Source: an uncultured Paraburkholderia sp.
GTDB taxonomy: Bacteria; Pseudomonadota; Gammaproteobacteria; Burkholderiales; Burkholderiaceae
DNA length: 64,000 nucleotides
Assembly (NCBI GenBank): GCA_940747215.1
Contig: CALNWS010000006.1
Location: 1-64,000, forward strand
Reading direction: 5' to 3'
Below, piece by piece: positions 32,464-42,537 of this stretch. Numbering within the stretch: position 1 is the stretch's first letter; each line of letters begins with the position of its first letter. The notes beneath the pieces are model-generated. The model had not been told where the DNA came from and did no database searches. It saw only the letters and a list, made by a program, of their open reading frames with translations. The position numbers and the translations under genes are program-made.

Positions 32464-32815
32464 TGCTGGCTTATACGCTGCGCCGCACGCTCTGGGCGAT
32501 CCCGACGATTCTCGCCGTGATCACCGCGTGCTATCTGCTGCTTCACCTCACGCCGGGCGGCCGTTCGACAGCGAGAAGCATCTGTCGGCGGCCGTCATGG
32601 CGAATCTGAACGCGAAGTATCACCTCAACGAACCGTTGTGGCTGCAAATACGTCCACTATCCCGGCTCGCTGCTGCACGGCGATCTCGGGCCGTCGTTCC
32701 GCTACACCGACTGGAGCGTCAACGACCTCGTGTGGAAAGCGCTGCCGGTGAGCCTCGGCATAGGCGGCGTCTCGGTGCCGATCGCACTCGTGATCGGCGT
32801 GACGCTCGGCACGAT
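32464..32815 (+). pseudogene. oppB: Oligopeptide ABC transporter permease, 5' fragment
   Basis: Binding-protein-dependent permease: MLAYTLRRTLWAIPTI, helix 1 through LLLHLTPGG, then frameshifts near 32562 (PFDSEKHLSAAVMANL) and near 32650 (HGDLGPSFRYTDWSVND). The reading ends at IGVTLGTMSA, about 32815, where the DNA switches to the 3' end of the opposing ATP-grasp gene. Roughly the first 115 of 300 residues remain. oppCDF are absent, so the whole uptake operon is lost beyond this point. Confidence 0.83.
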
Positions 32816-33931
32816 GAGCGCATCGGTAAGCCGTGCAAACGCGTGGTCACGCGCCGCCTTTTCGCCGCACTACCAAGTCGGCACGCTTGGCAGCAAGAAG
32901 TCTTCGCCGAGCAGCACTTCGGCGATGCCGGGCAAGAAGCCATGTAAGGCAGGCGATTCGACGAAGCCCGAGCCCGGCACATTGGAGACGATCACGTTCC
33001 CCGCGCGCATCACCTGCAAGAGGCCGGGCACGCCGATGGTCGAATCGGCGCACAACTCGACCGGGTCGCAGAACGCATCGTCAAGGCGGCGCAACACAAC
33101 ATGCACGCGCTCGAGTCCACCAAGCGTCTTCAGATAAAGCATGTCGTCGCGCACCGTGAGGTCCTTGCCTTCCACCAGCGTCACGCCGAGATAGCGCGCG
33201 AGAAACACGTGTTCGAAATAGGTCTCGCTGAACGGCCCCGGCGTGAGCAGCGCGGTGTGCGGCAAACTCTTCGTATCCGCGCGATCGTGTCGCAACGTGG
33301 ACTGCGCGGCTTGCATGAGCGTGGCGATCAGTTGTGAGTAGGTGGGCGCGAGCCGGCTCACGCGCATTTCGCGGAACGGATCGGCGAACAGCGTGGAGAC
33401 GATCAGCCGGTTTTCCAGCGCATAGCCGAGGCCGGAAGGCGCTTCGGTGTGATGCGCCATCACGGTCCAGTCGCCGTCCGGCATGCGCGCGAGGTCGACT
33501 GCGACGACCTGCAGATACTGGCCGCCCGGCGGCACGTAGTCCTTCACGGAGCGCAGATAACCGGGATGCCCGAACACCAGCGCGGGCGGCAGTTGCCCGC
33601 GCTGAAGCAGGGTTTGCGGGCCGTAAATATCGGCGACGATCGCATTGAGCAGATGCGCGCGCTGCATCACGCCGCGTTTGATCTGCGCCCACTCGTCCTC
33701 GCTGATCAGAAACGGCAGCAGATCGAGCGCCCAAGGCCTCGGCTCGCCGTTGTCCGCGTAGACGTTGTAACTGATGTCGTTGTCGCGGATCTGCTGCGCG
33801 ACCGACGCGCGATGATCTTCCAGCCGCGCAATGCCGTCTTCGCCGAGACGCTCGAAGAATTGCCGCCACGGCTCGCGCAACGCGCCGGAGGTGTCGCGCA
33901 ACTCGTCCCAATGTCCCTCGGCAGGCGGCAT
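32816..33931 (-). pseudogene. Circularly permuted ATP-grasp protein (copy 1), truncated
   Basis: Member of the circularly permuted type 2 ATP-grasp family associated with alpha-E and transglutaminase-like proteins. From about [13 protein letters not shown] (33931): [29 protein letters not shown]-type segment LLNAIVADIYGPQTLL, ALVFGHPGYLRSV, LTPGPFSETYFEH and VEGKDLTVRDDMLY. A TAG at 32870-32872 replaces the second Trp of PSVPTWW, after which CGEKAARDHAF continues in frame to about 32816. There it is cut and fused to oppB. Distinct from the second copy at 39111. Confidence 0.82.
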
Positions 33932-33934
33932 GAG

Positions 33935-34105
33935 CCGCAGCAAAGACGAAGCATCCGCGCGCGCCGCCGGCTTTTCGCCTCGCAGGCGTTCACTGGAAAC
34001 GTCCGATAGTCGCGCCCGCCCGGATGAGCGACATGATACTGGCATCCGCCGATTGAGCGGCCCGTCCATGTCTCGGCGAGGTCGAACGTGAGCGGCTACG
34101 CGTAC
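33935..34105 (-). pseudogene. DUF2126 transglutaminase-like protein, C-terminal remnant
   Basis: About 45 codons remain: [36 protein letters not shown] and [10 protein letters not shown], the well-known C-terminus of large DUF2126 transglutaminase-like proteins. It lies directly upstream of the ATP-grasp copy on the same strand, its usual partner. Everything before it (about 1,100 residues) is missing, and the DNA joins instead to the tail of a RibD-like gene. The exact left and right limits are approximate. Confidence 0.7.
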
Positions 34106-34219
34106 AGCGTTTCGAAAGGTGCGCATGAGGAGCGGCCCGGTACCATGCCATTTACCAGGGCGTGCACCAAAAGCGGCGCAGCGCGGCCCACGATCTTGCA
34201 CGGACTGTTCGTTAAACCG

Positions 34220-34809
34220 GTGACGTCTGGCAAACGCGGCATGAAGCTTGCGGCGGTATGTCATTCGGGCGCGATATGCGGAACACGCTCACTTCGTCAA
34301 CGAGACCCGCATTGACGAACGCGCCGCTCACATGCGAGCCGCCTTCGACGATCAGCTTCTTCACGCCGAGTTCGCTCGCAAGCGTCTACACCAATTTGCC
34401 GAGATCGATTTCAGTCTTGCCGCCGAACACATACGACACACCGATCGATTGCAGATACGCGAGGTAATCGTCGGCGACGGCTTCGGTGAGCACTTCCACG
34501 ACGTGCGACTTGAGCGCCGTGTTGCTCTTCTAGGCGACGCGTCCTTGCGGGTCGATGGAAATGGCGTACTGGTCCGCGTGACGTTCGACGAAGTGATCGC
34601 TGCGTGGCACCGTGCCTTTCCCTAGGCCTCTCGGATAGTCCTTGCCGTGCGAGATTTCCTGCATCGTCACGCGTCCGCAGACCCAGCCGTTCGCTTCGAA
34701 TTTCGCGGCGGTGTCTTCGTAGAGATCGGAGGCAAAGTCGAGATGCCAGCCGTCGGTGAGGCTGTGGCCGTCGAGCGACAACATCATGTGGGCAACAGTA
34801 AGGTTTCAT
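34220..34809 (-). pseudogene. Dihydrofolate reductase/RibD C-terminal-domain family protein, broken
   Basis: RibD_C-type reductase fragment: MMLSLDGHSLTDGWH, LYEDTAAKFEANGWVCGRVTM, YLAYLQSIGVSYVFGG, GVKKLIVEGGSHVSGAF, VNAGLVDEVSVFRI. One extra base just after the ATG at 34809 (ATGAAACC) shifts the frame, and two TAG codons lie at 34530-34532 (where Trp is expected) and 34386-34388. Past 34280 the sequence is no longer recognisable and merges with the DUF2126 remnant. The family reduces pterin- or pyrimidine-like substrates with NADPH; the true substrate is unknown. Confidence 0.75.
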
Positions 34810-34902
34810 GTGCGCGGGCTCCTGTCGGGTCGTTGACACGACAGTGCAGCAAGGTCCGTTCTGCTACCGGCCTCGCGTTGACGGAGCGCGCCTTCGCGAA
34901 AC

Positions 34903-35537
34903 CTAGAACGAACCGCGATGACGCGGTGTATGACACCCGTCGACCATTGCGCGCAACGACTCCAGCCCGCGGCTGATCCATGTCTTGACGGTGCCGATCG
35001 GCGCGTTCAGCGGGCACGCGATTTCCGATTGCGACTGTCCACGAAAATACGCGAGCGCGATGGCCTGACTCTGCGCGGGCGTGAGCTTGCACAGATAGCC
35101 GGCGAGACGCTCGGCGTCGAGTGGAACCTGATAGGCGGAGTCGGCTTCGGTATCGTTCGCCGCCACGCGCTCGTCCAGTTCTTCGACATACACGCCCGCA
35201 TACGGATTGCGCCGCAAATAGTCGAGCGCCTAGTTCCTGACGATGGGTGGACATCCATGTGGATGGCGACGCCTTGTCCGGGTCATATAAACCGGCAAAG
35301 CGCCAGATCTTGATGAAGCCGTCCTGCACGACTTCTTCCGCGGCTTCGCTCGTGCGCGTGACGAGCACGAGCGAAGCCGAAGAGCGACGGCGCCGACGTT
35401 CGATACAACGCCTCGAACGCAGCGTCGTCATGCTTCGACACGCGCGCGAGAAGCGCGGCGAGATAAGCGCCCTTCTCGTCGAGTGCGGGCGCGCACACTT
35501 CCGCCTGCCTCCATCGAAGACTGATCTGCCATTCCAC
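34903..35537 (-). pseudogene. ECF-type sigma-70 factor, broken
   Basis: Alternative sigma factor. Region 2 is split over two frames (DDAAFEALYRTSAPSLFGFA, then EAAEEVVQDGFIKIWRFAGLYDP and STWMST), with shifts near 35375 and 35245. A TAG at 35230-35232 interrupts VRN-stop-ALDYLRRNPYAG. Region 4 is clean: LTPAQSQAIALAYFRGQSQSEIA, PIGTVKTWISRGLESLR. The DNA-binding helix survives but the protein cannot be made whole. An anti-sigma gene, usual downstream, is not present; the RibD-like remnant is there instead. Confidence 0.83.
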
Positions 35538-35599
35538 ATCCTCCGCGTTGACGCGCGAATCGTCGCTCGTGGCGGGTCGGTCGGAACCTGTCTGCGCCG

Positions 35600-36570
35600 T
35601 TAGTCCTGTTCAGCGGATTCGGCCTACGATTCCTGCGCGACGAGCGCGGTCTGCGAACCGGCGAACCAGCCCTCTTCGCGCGCAACGCGTTCGAGCGCAG
35701 CCTCGACCATCGCGCAGGCACGGTTGCTGACGTCGCCGAGATAGCGATGCAGCGCCGCGTCGTGCGCGGAGCGCGACGTGCATTCGTCGTTTTAGAGCTC
35801 GAACGCGGACAGTTGCATGACCAGCTCGGCGAGATGGCGCGGACACTCGCAGGCGATCGTCGACGAACGGTTCGCAATCGCTTCGAGTTCGCGGTCGTCG
35901 TCGTAGCGACGGGTGACGCGCGCCCATACGGCGTCGTCGCCCATGCGTTCCTGAATGCGCACGCGCTCGCACAGGTCGCCGAGCATCTGGCGGAACTCTG
36001 TGCGGCTATCCGGCTCGCGATACAGCCGGACGCCCGCCGCGCGCAGAATTTCTGCGGCGGAGCCGGTACCGAAACCGTAGATGACGGCAATCGCCTTGGC
36101 GCGCGTCGATCGCATCGCGCGAAGACGGCTCGTGCTCGCGCCGTCGTGACTGCCGGTGGCTTCCGGAAGGTCGGTGAAACTCACCAGTTGCGTCACGCCA
36201 TACGTGCGCAGATCGACACCCGAGCCCTTCAGACGCTGAACGAGATTGCCGCCGATCAGCGCGAGGCTGATCTACACGTGTCCGCCGAATGCGAATTCCG
36301 AAGTGCCGGCCGTTTCGCGGCCGCTGCTCGACGCGAGAAATTGCAACTGTTCGCGGTCGTGACGGGTAATCGCGCCAATCGCGTGACCGCGACTCACCAG
36401 CAGCTTGATGAGCGTGAGCCGCCGCACGTCGTCTTCCGTGTAAAGACGTTGGCCCGATGCCGTTTTGGCCGGTCTCACCACGCCATAACGGCGCTCCCAG
36501 ATGCGCAAAGTGGTAACCGGGCATCTGGGCCAGACGCGCCGCTTCACCGCTTCAAGCTTCACCGCTTCAA
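35600..36570 (-). pseudogene. MerR-family regulator (long, cobalamin-type C-terminus), broken
   Basis: MerR-type winged helix at the N-terminus (ARLAQMPG, then VTTLRIWERRYGVVRPAKT after a shift near 36525; RLYTEDDVRRLTLIKLLVSRGHAI) followed by a long effector domain (ALIGGNLVQRLKGSGVDL, LVSFTDLPEA, HLAELVMQLSAFEL). Three in-frame stops: TAG 36272-36274, TAA 35792-35794 and TAG 35624-35626, before the natural TAA at 35600. A 15-bp tandem duplication sits at the 5' end. The long form resembles light/cobalamin-responsive MerR regulators such as CarA/LitR, by length only. Confidence 0.78.
36541..36570. repeat. 15-bp perfect tandem duplication at the MerR gene's 5' end
   Basis: GCTTCACCGCTTCAA is present twice back to back (36541-36555, 36556-36570). 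Fifteen bases keep the reading frame but separate the start region from the coding sequence. Confidence 0.95.
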
Positions 36571-36847
36571 TATTCCTGTGCTACAGGAGTTTTTTTCGCC
36601 AGACGAAGTCACCATGAAACCATCTATCGGTCATATTCGTTTCAAGGATAACCTATTCTTCGGTATTTCGATACATAATGCGCTTCACCAAACTGTGTTG
36701 AATCGCGATTTCGAATGCGTCGCCTCCAATTCTCGCGACAACAGCCGTTATATACGGCGATAACAATCGGTTGGATGCAAAACGCATCGAACGCATTTCC
36801 GGTTCCTGATGCCGTTTTCGGAGACACGGCGCCCGCATTGAGGCAAT

Positions 36848-36892
36848 AAAAAAGCCGCCTGACCACGATTCGTCTCGTGGACAGGTGGCTTT
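36848..36892 (-). terminator. Strong rho-independent terminator without a gene in front of it
   Basis: On the minus strand: AAAGCCACCTG, inner stem CCACGAG...TCGTGG, CAGGCGGCTTT and six Us (A-run 36848-36853). It would terminate a minus-strand gene lying to the right, but to the right is only a plus-strand MocR fragment. In the reconstructed ancestral order it falls directly behind the stop codon of the old-yellow-enzyme gene, with correct polarity. Confidence 0.85.
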
Positions 36893-36903
36893 GTGCGCGT
36901 CAG

Positions 36904-37815
36904 TCTAATCAAGACCGCTGCCGCGCGCGCCCAACCGGTGTGGGACACACTGCCTGACAGCATGCCGTTGCCGCGGCCGTCCGTGGCGTCGCCGCAGGAC
37001 TTCGTCGGCGGTGCGACCGACAAATCCCTTTTTCCGTTCAACGTATGGCGTCGCTGCATCAATCACGCGCTGCGGGTGCAGTCCAGTCGCGCGGACCGGG
37101 CCTCTATCGCGACGCCGCCGGCGAGCAGGAACTGCGCCTCGCGGTGGCGCGCTACCTGGCGTTCAACCGCGCGGTGACGAGCAACTGGGAAGACTTGATC
37201 GTCACGCAGGGCGCGCAGCAGGCGCTCGATCTGATGGCGCGCATCGTGCTGCGTCCCGGCGAGATAGCGGCGAAGATCCCGGTTATCCGCCTGCACGCGC
37301 ATGCTTCACGGCGGCCGGCGCACGCGTCGTGCCGGTGCCGGTTGACAGCGAAGGTTTGATCGTGAGCAAACTGCCGGAGAAGGCGCGGCTCGTTTATGTG
37401 ACACCTTCGCATCAATTTCCGCTCGGCATGCCGATGAGTCTGGAGCGGCATGTCGAGCTGCTCGAGTGGGCGCAAAAGCGCGGCGCTGTCATTATCGAAG
37501 ACGATTACGACTGCGAGTATCGCTTCGAAAGCCGGCCGATGGATCCGCTGAAAAGCCTGGATCGCGCGGGACTCGTCGCGTACGTCGGCACCTTTTCGAA
37601 GACGATTTTCCCCGAGCTGCGAGTGGGTTACGTCATGCCGCCGGCCTCGCTTTTCGGCGCGCGAAGCGTCGGTCGGGCTCTACGGGTTTGCGCCTTTCTA
37701 CGATCGCGCTAAACCGCAGCCGGGCTTGATGTTCGGCTACGGCAACATCGCGGCCGAACATATCGACGCTGCGTTGACGAAACTCGTCAGCATCCTGCCG
37801 CGTCTTGCACGTTGA
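36904..37815 (+). pseudogene. MocR-family regulator, piece 3 (aminotransferase domain)
   Basis: Starts abruptly inside a linker (VSLIKTAAARAQPVWDTLPD), followed by the aminotransferase domain: LFPFNVWRRCINHALR, GPGLYRDAAGEQELR, IVTQGAQQALDLMARI, VIIEDDYDCEYRF, and the PLP lysine in GTFSKTIFPELRVGY. Shifts lie near 37080 and 37265, and roughly 80-100 residues are missing between MPPAS and GLYGFAPFYDRA before the TGA at 37813. No start codon or helix-turn-helix is present here. The linker joins in frame to piece 2 at 47492 (KRIVQ-VSLIK across a shared GTCAG). Confidence 0.82.
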
Positions 37816-38265
37816 GGCGCTCCGTTGCCGCGCATTCTCCTCGGCGCTGAAGCTGCGGTTTTGCGGTTGGCAACGATTCACGCAGCGCGCGCATGTCCGC
37901 TTCAGCAACCGAAGCGTGCTCGAAAACGCGTACGTTAGCTGTCTTTCTGCCATCGGCAAGCTATCTGTCCGCTATCGATCCGCCGTCGCCTGATGTAGAA
38001 AGTGGCTGTATACAGGCGTTGAAACGACTTGTAACGTGCGTTACGCGTTCGTGTTGCGACGCCTCGCGCAAACTTGTAAAAGCAGTTTTATCCGCTAAAA
38101 AAGGCTCAAAATGTGTTGCGCAGTCAGCGCCGCACAATAAACCTTCGCTCTTTATACATAAAAGAGTCGCGCAAATCGCATTAGCGCTTGTAGAATCCGG
38201 CCTTGAAGCGTGCACATACCGTGTGCGCCTCGTGCAATTCACTGACCACAACAGGTAGGAGAAAC
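37816..38265. other. Intergenic region upstream of the HU-like gene
   Basis: About 450 bases without a recognisable gene. AT content rises between 38040 and 38200, as expected for the promoter of a highly expressed nucleoid protein; TAGAAT at 38189-38194 is a possible -10 box, with no convincing -35 partner. A GGTAGGAG ribosome-binding site precedes ATG 38266. Confidence 0.45.
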
Positions 38266-38718
38266 ATGCCGACTTCCGCAAAAAAGGTGGCCAAGAAGGC
38301 TGCTGCCCCGGTATCTGCCAAGAAGGTTGCTGCAAAGAAAGCTCCTGCGAAGAAAGCCGTCGCAGCTAAGAAGGTCGCCGTGAAGGCGTCCAGTGCTCCG
38401 TCACCGATCAAGGACACCTTCACGAAGGCCTCGCTGGCTGCACACGTCGCTGAACGCGCCGCTGTAGAACCGAAAACCGCCAAGGCCGTTCTGGCCGCGC
38501 TCGAAGACACGATCCTCGGCGCAGTGCACAAGAAGGGCGCTGGCGAATTCACGCTGTCGGGTCTTCTGAAGATCGTCGTGCAAGCTGTGCCGGCGAAGAA
38601 GAAGCGCTTCGGCAAAGACCCGTTCTCGGGCGAAGAGCGTTGGTTCCCGGCCAAGCCGGCTAGCGTGCGCATCAAGGCACGTCCGCTGAAGAAGCTGAAA
38701 GACGCTGCTGCAGGCTGA
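38266..38718 (+). CDS. HU-family DNA-binding protein with lysine-rich histone H1-like tail
   Basis: Intact 150-residue nucleoid protein. Residues 1-45 are repeats of AKK/PAKK type (KKVAKKAAAP, KKVAAKKAPAKKA), like histone H1 tails. Residues about 50-145 form the HU/IHF fold: IKDTFTKASLAAHVAERAAV, AVLAALEDTILGAVHKKGAGEFTLSGL and the arm-type segment FGKDPFSGEERWFPAKPASVRIKARP. It compacts DNA in the nucleoid; the tail probably binds the backbone non-specifically. A GGTAGGAG site lies before the ATG. It is one of the few undamaged genes in the central region, consistent with essentiality. Confidence 0.93.
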   Translation: MPTSAKKVAKKAAAPVSAKKVAAKKAPAKKAVAAKKVAVKASSAPSPIKDTFTKASLAAHVAERAAVEPKTAKAVLAALEDTILGAVHKKGAGEFTLSGLLKIVVQAVPAKKKRFGKDPFSGEERWFPAKPASVRIKARPLKKLKDAAAG

Positions 38719-38725
38719 TCGTTTT

Positions 38726-38764
38726 TCATGCATGACCCGGGTTCAGCACCCGGGTCATGCATGA
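38726..38764. terminator. 17-bp perfect hairpin after the HU-like gene
   Basis: TCATGCATGACCCGGGT and its exact reverse complement enclose a TCAGC loop, eight bases after the TGA at 38718. A U-run precedes the stem rather than following it, so it may stabilise the mRNA 3' end instead of terminating transcription. Confidence 0.6.
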
Positions 38765-39110
38765 GCCGATCTGTCGTGCTCGTTGTCTGAATCCTCGTGA
38801 ATACGAATTCACGAGTATTTTTTATGGACGCTTCGCTGCGCTCGTCTTCTCGCCGGTTCGTCGCAGCTTGCGAATCGCGTGACGATTGTGCTGTGACGCA
38901 TTGCGGTGCTGCGGGTGCACCTTACTAGCGCATGGTCCGCCGCAGTAGGATGGCACGGTGTCGTGCCAGTCGGGATGCGCCGTTCGCGTGCATGCTCTCC
39001 GTTCCGTCCGCGAAAAGTACAATGGCATAACGCTTGCTTTAACAACGATTGTCGAACACCGAATGCGCAGCGCATTCGCCTTCTATTCGACAACAAGAGC
39101 GGGGCGTGAC
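38765..39110. other. Intergenic region upstream of the ATP-grasp/Anbu cluster
   Basis: About 345 bases with no recognisable gene. It should contain the promoter for the operon that begins at 39111. I see no clear operator. Confidence 0.4.
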
Positions 39111-40489
39111 ATGCGATGCTATGACGAGATGCGTCATCACGACGATGACGTGCGGCCACACTGCACGCGCTTCGAACGTTGGCTCGTAAAGCAGGGCAAC
39201 GAGGCCATCGCACGCAAACGTGCGGAAGCCGACCTATTGTTTCGCCGGGTCGGTATCACCTTCGCGGTAAACGGCGATCTGTCCGGCACCGAGCGACTGA
39301 TTCCCTTCGACCTGATTCCGCGCATCATTCCGCGCAACGAGTGGCAGACGCTCGAAGCCGGTTTTGCGACAGCGCGTGCAGGTGCTCAATCTGTTTATCC
39401 ACGACGTCGATCATGATCGCAACATCGTGCGCGTGGGTATCGTCCAGAGATGCAGGGCGTGAATGTGCCGCTCGGTGTTTACGCGGAGATCGCGGGCGTG
39501 GACGTGGTGCGTGCGGGCGACGAGGGCGAGTTCTACGTGCTCGAAGACAACCTGCGGGTGTCCTCCGGCATGTCGTACATGCTCGAGAACCGCAAGATGA
39601 TAATGCGACTTTTCCCCGAGCTTTTCGTGCAGAACCGCATTGCGCCCGTCGCGCACTATCCCGATCTGCTGCTCGATAAGCTGCGCTCCGTGGCGCCCGA
39701 AGGCGTCGACGATCCAGTCGTCGTCGTGCTTACGCCGGGCATGTACAACTCGGCGTATTTCGAGCACACGTTTCTTGCGCAGCAAATGGGCGTGGAGCTC
39801 GTGGAAGGCAAGGATCTTTTCGTCGACGACAACTACGTCTTCATGCGCACCACGCAGGGACCGAAACGCGTGGACGTGATCTACCGGCCGTGTGGACGAC
39901 GACTTCCTCGATCCGCTCATTCCGCAACGATTCGGCGCTCGGCGTGCCGGGTCTGCTCACCGCGTATCGCGCAGGACGCGTCGCGCTCGCGAATGCGATG
40001 GGTACCGGTATCGCCGACGACAAATCGATCTACCCGTACGTGCCGAAAATGATCGAATTCTATCTCGGCGAGAAGCCGATCCTCAATAACGTTAACGTGC
40101 CCACGTTCCAGTGCCGCAAGGCGGACGACCTCGCGTACACGCTCGCGCATCTGCCGGAACTCGTCGTGAAGGAGGTGCACGGCGCGGGCGGTTACGGGAT
40201 GCTGGTCGGACCGGCGTCGACGAAAGCCGAAATCGAAGCGTTCCGCGAGCGGCTGATCGCGCGGCCTGCCGGCTATATCGCGCAACCCACGCTCGCGCTT
40301 TCCGCGTGTCCGACGTTCGTCGAATCGGGCATCGCGCCGTGTCATATCGATCTGCGTCCATTCGTGCTGTCGGGTAAAGCCGTGACGATGTGCGCAGGCG
40401 GTCTGACGCAGGTCGCGCTTCAGGAAGACTCGCTCGTCGTCAATTCGTCGCAGGGTGGTGGCACCAAAGACACCTGGATGGTCGACTGA
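39111..40489 (+). pseudogene. Circularly permuted type 2 ATP-grasp protein (copy 2), broken
   Basis: First gene of an ATP-grasp/alpha-E/transglutaminase/Anbu cluster. MRCYDEMRHHDDDVRPH start; RKRAEADLLFRRVGITFAV, RLIPFDLIPRIIP. Shifts near 39365 and 39440, the latter with a loss of roughly 14 residues before [17 protein letters not shown]. Then [52 protein letters not shown], a shift near 39890, and a clean C-terminal half ([40 protein letters not shown]). Known hypothesis: ATP-dependent peptide ligase (amidoligase-like). Confidence 0.87.
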
Positions 40490-40571
40490 CATAACTGGCG
40501 CGCACCGCTTTATCTAACCGGAACCGGACAGGAGAAAGCAGGTCTCGCGTCATCAGACACGGAACGAAGTC

Positions 40572-41520
40572 ATGCTAAGCCGCACCACCGATCACCTCTT
40601 CTGGATGGCCCGCTACATGGAGCGCGCGGAGAATACCGCCCGCATGCTCGACATCAACCTCAAGGCGCTGCTGTTGCCGCAGACGCTCGAGTAGGAAGCG
40701 CGCGCACAGCGCTCCGTGCTGTGCATTTCCGAGCCTGAATCCGCCTTCGCGCAACGTTATGACGAACCGACGCGCGAGCACGTGCTCGATTTCATAGTGG
40801 CGGATGGGACCAATCCGTCGAGCATTCATTCGTGTCTGCAGGCCGCGCGTGAAAATGCGTGCGCGGTGCGCGGCACGTTGACGACGGAATGGTGGGGACC
40901 ATCAACGATACGTGGCTCGAATTCAACGAACGCAGTTCGGCGGGACAGGCTTCGGTCAATAATCCCGGTGCGCTCTTCGAATGGGTGAAGTTCCGCTCGC
41001 ATCCTTCGCGCGGCGTGACGATCGGCACGGCCTTGCAGGACGACGCGTTCTTCTTCACGCAACTCGGCACGTATCTGGAGCGCGCCGACAACACCGCGCG
41101 GATTCTCGACGTGCGTTTCGCCGACGTCGAGCCGAATTCGCGCGACGCCGCGCGCCAGCTCGAAGATTTTTACTACTGGACTTCGATTCTGAGCTCGGTG
41201 TCGGCGCTCGAAATCTATCGCAAGGTGTATCGCGACGTGGTGACGCCCGCGCGCGTTGTCGAGCTGATGATCCTCAATCAGCAGATGCCGCGTTCGCTGC
41301 TCGCATCGCTCGAAGGCGTGCGCGAATCTGGCGATGCTGCGCGTCCGGCTCGAACCAGTGCGAACGATATGCCGGCAAGCTGCGCGCCGAGCTGGTGTAC
41401 TCCGACATCCGGCAGATTTTCGAGGCCGGCCTGCATGCGTATCTGACGCAGTTTCTTGCTCGCGTGTTCGAGCTCGGCAATCTGGTTGCGCGTACCTATC
41501 TGATGCTGCCCGTTGCCTGA
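40572..41520 (+). pseudogene. Alpha-E domain protein, broken
   Basis: All-helical alpha-E family protein, the standard partner of the ATP-grasp gene upstream. [26 protein letters not shown] start; TAG at 40692-40694 (LPQTLE-stop); SSIHSCLQAARENACAVRGTL; shifts near 40890 and 41330; FFFTQLGTYLERADNTARILD, FYYWTSILSSVSALEIYRK; end FLARVFELGNLVARTYLMLPVA with TGA at 41518. It is 82 bases behind the ATP-grasp gene and 10 bases before the transglutaminase gene, one operon. Confidence 0.85.
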
Positions 41521-41530
41521 CGGAGTTCCT

Positions 41531-42347
41531 ATGTACCTGACGATCCGCCACGACACGTCCTATCGCTACGAAGCGACGATCCATCGACCCAGCAGTTTCG
41601 TCTGACGCCGGCAAGCGGCGCCTCGCAGGTGGTGCGGCGCTGGGACATCGACGCGCCGGGCAAGCTCGACGTGACCTTCGACGCCTACGGCAACGTGCTG
41701 CACACGCTCGTAATCAACAAGCCGCACAGCGAGATCCGTCTGCAGGTGTCGGGCGAGGTGGACACCCTTCCTCTCGTCGATGGTTATTTGTCCGACGCCG
41801 TCGGTCCGATTCCGCTCGAGCATTTCACGTGCGCGACGCGCCTGACCGAAGCTAATCCGGCGATCCGCGAACTGGCGGAATCGGTGCCGTCGTTGACGAG
41901 CCCGGCGAGTCTCATCGCGTTGACCGAACAGATCCTGCAGCGCGTGAAATATACCGCCGGCGTGACGGAAGTGACCAGCACGGCGGCGCAGGCGCTGGAA
42001 CTCGGCAACGACGTCTGTCAGGATCATGCCTACCTGATGCTCGCGTGCTGCCGCGCGCGCAACATTCCGGCCGCTATGTGATCGAGCCCGGCCACGACGG
42101 CGCGGCGGCAGGCTCGCCGTCCGCCGATTCGCAGGGCGCGAGCCATGCGTGGGTGGACGTGTGGCTCGACGGCAGAGGCTGGATTTCCGTCGACGTCACG
42201 CATGCGGCCTTCGCGAGCGAGATCTATTGCCGCCTAGCCGTGGCGCGCGACTACGAAGCGGCGGCGCCAGTGCGCGGACGGCGTATCGGTGGGCTGGAGG
42301 AACAACTCGACGTGTCGGTTACGGTGAGCGCGCAGATGTCGCAGTAA
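41531..42347 (+). pseudogene. Transglutaminase-like family protein, broken
   Basis: MYLTIRHDTSYRYEA start, an early shift near 41585, the bacterial transglutaminase N-domain (LTPASGASQVVRRWDI, VNKPHSEIRLQVSGEVDT), then the catalytic Cys in LELGNDVCQDHAYLML. A second shift at about 42075 (RARNIPA / RYVIEPGHDG) separates it from the His and Asp region: SHAWVDVWLDGRGWISVDVTH. End at 42347. Third gene of the cluster. The catalytic triad residues are all still encoded, but not in one frame. Confidence 0.86.
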
Positions 42348-42396
42348 AGCCTGCGATTCGCCGCTCTTCAGTTCGGGGCCGCAAACGCTGACATAT

Positions 42397-42429
42397 GAGA
42401 TACGGAAGAGATACGGAAGAAATACGGAA
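42397..42429. repeat. 11-bp sequence repeated three times before the Anbu gene
   Basis: GAGATACGGAA, GAGATACGGAA, GAAATACGGAA in direct tandem (33 bases), about 110 bases before ATG 42538. Eleven-base spacing puts the copies on nearly the same helix face. Confidence 0.85.
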
Positions 42430-42537
42430 GATTGAGGCGCGAAATGGCGGCGCGAAGCGCGCGGCGAGGCCGGATGGCCGCCCGGCGCGCCGCATTACAA
42501 TAGCGCCGTTCAGTGGCTTTTTGCGGGTACTTTCACC

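Noticed and set aside
42397..42429. CRISPR-like array
   Set aside because: Only three 11-bp units with no spacers; no cas genes in the window.
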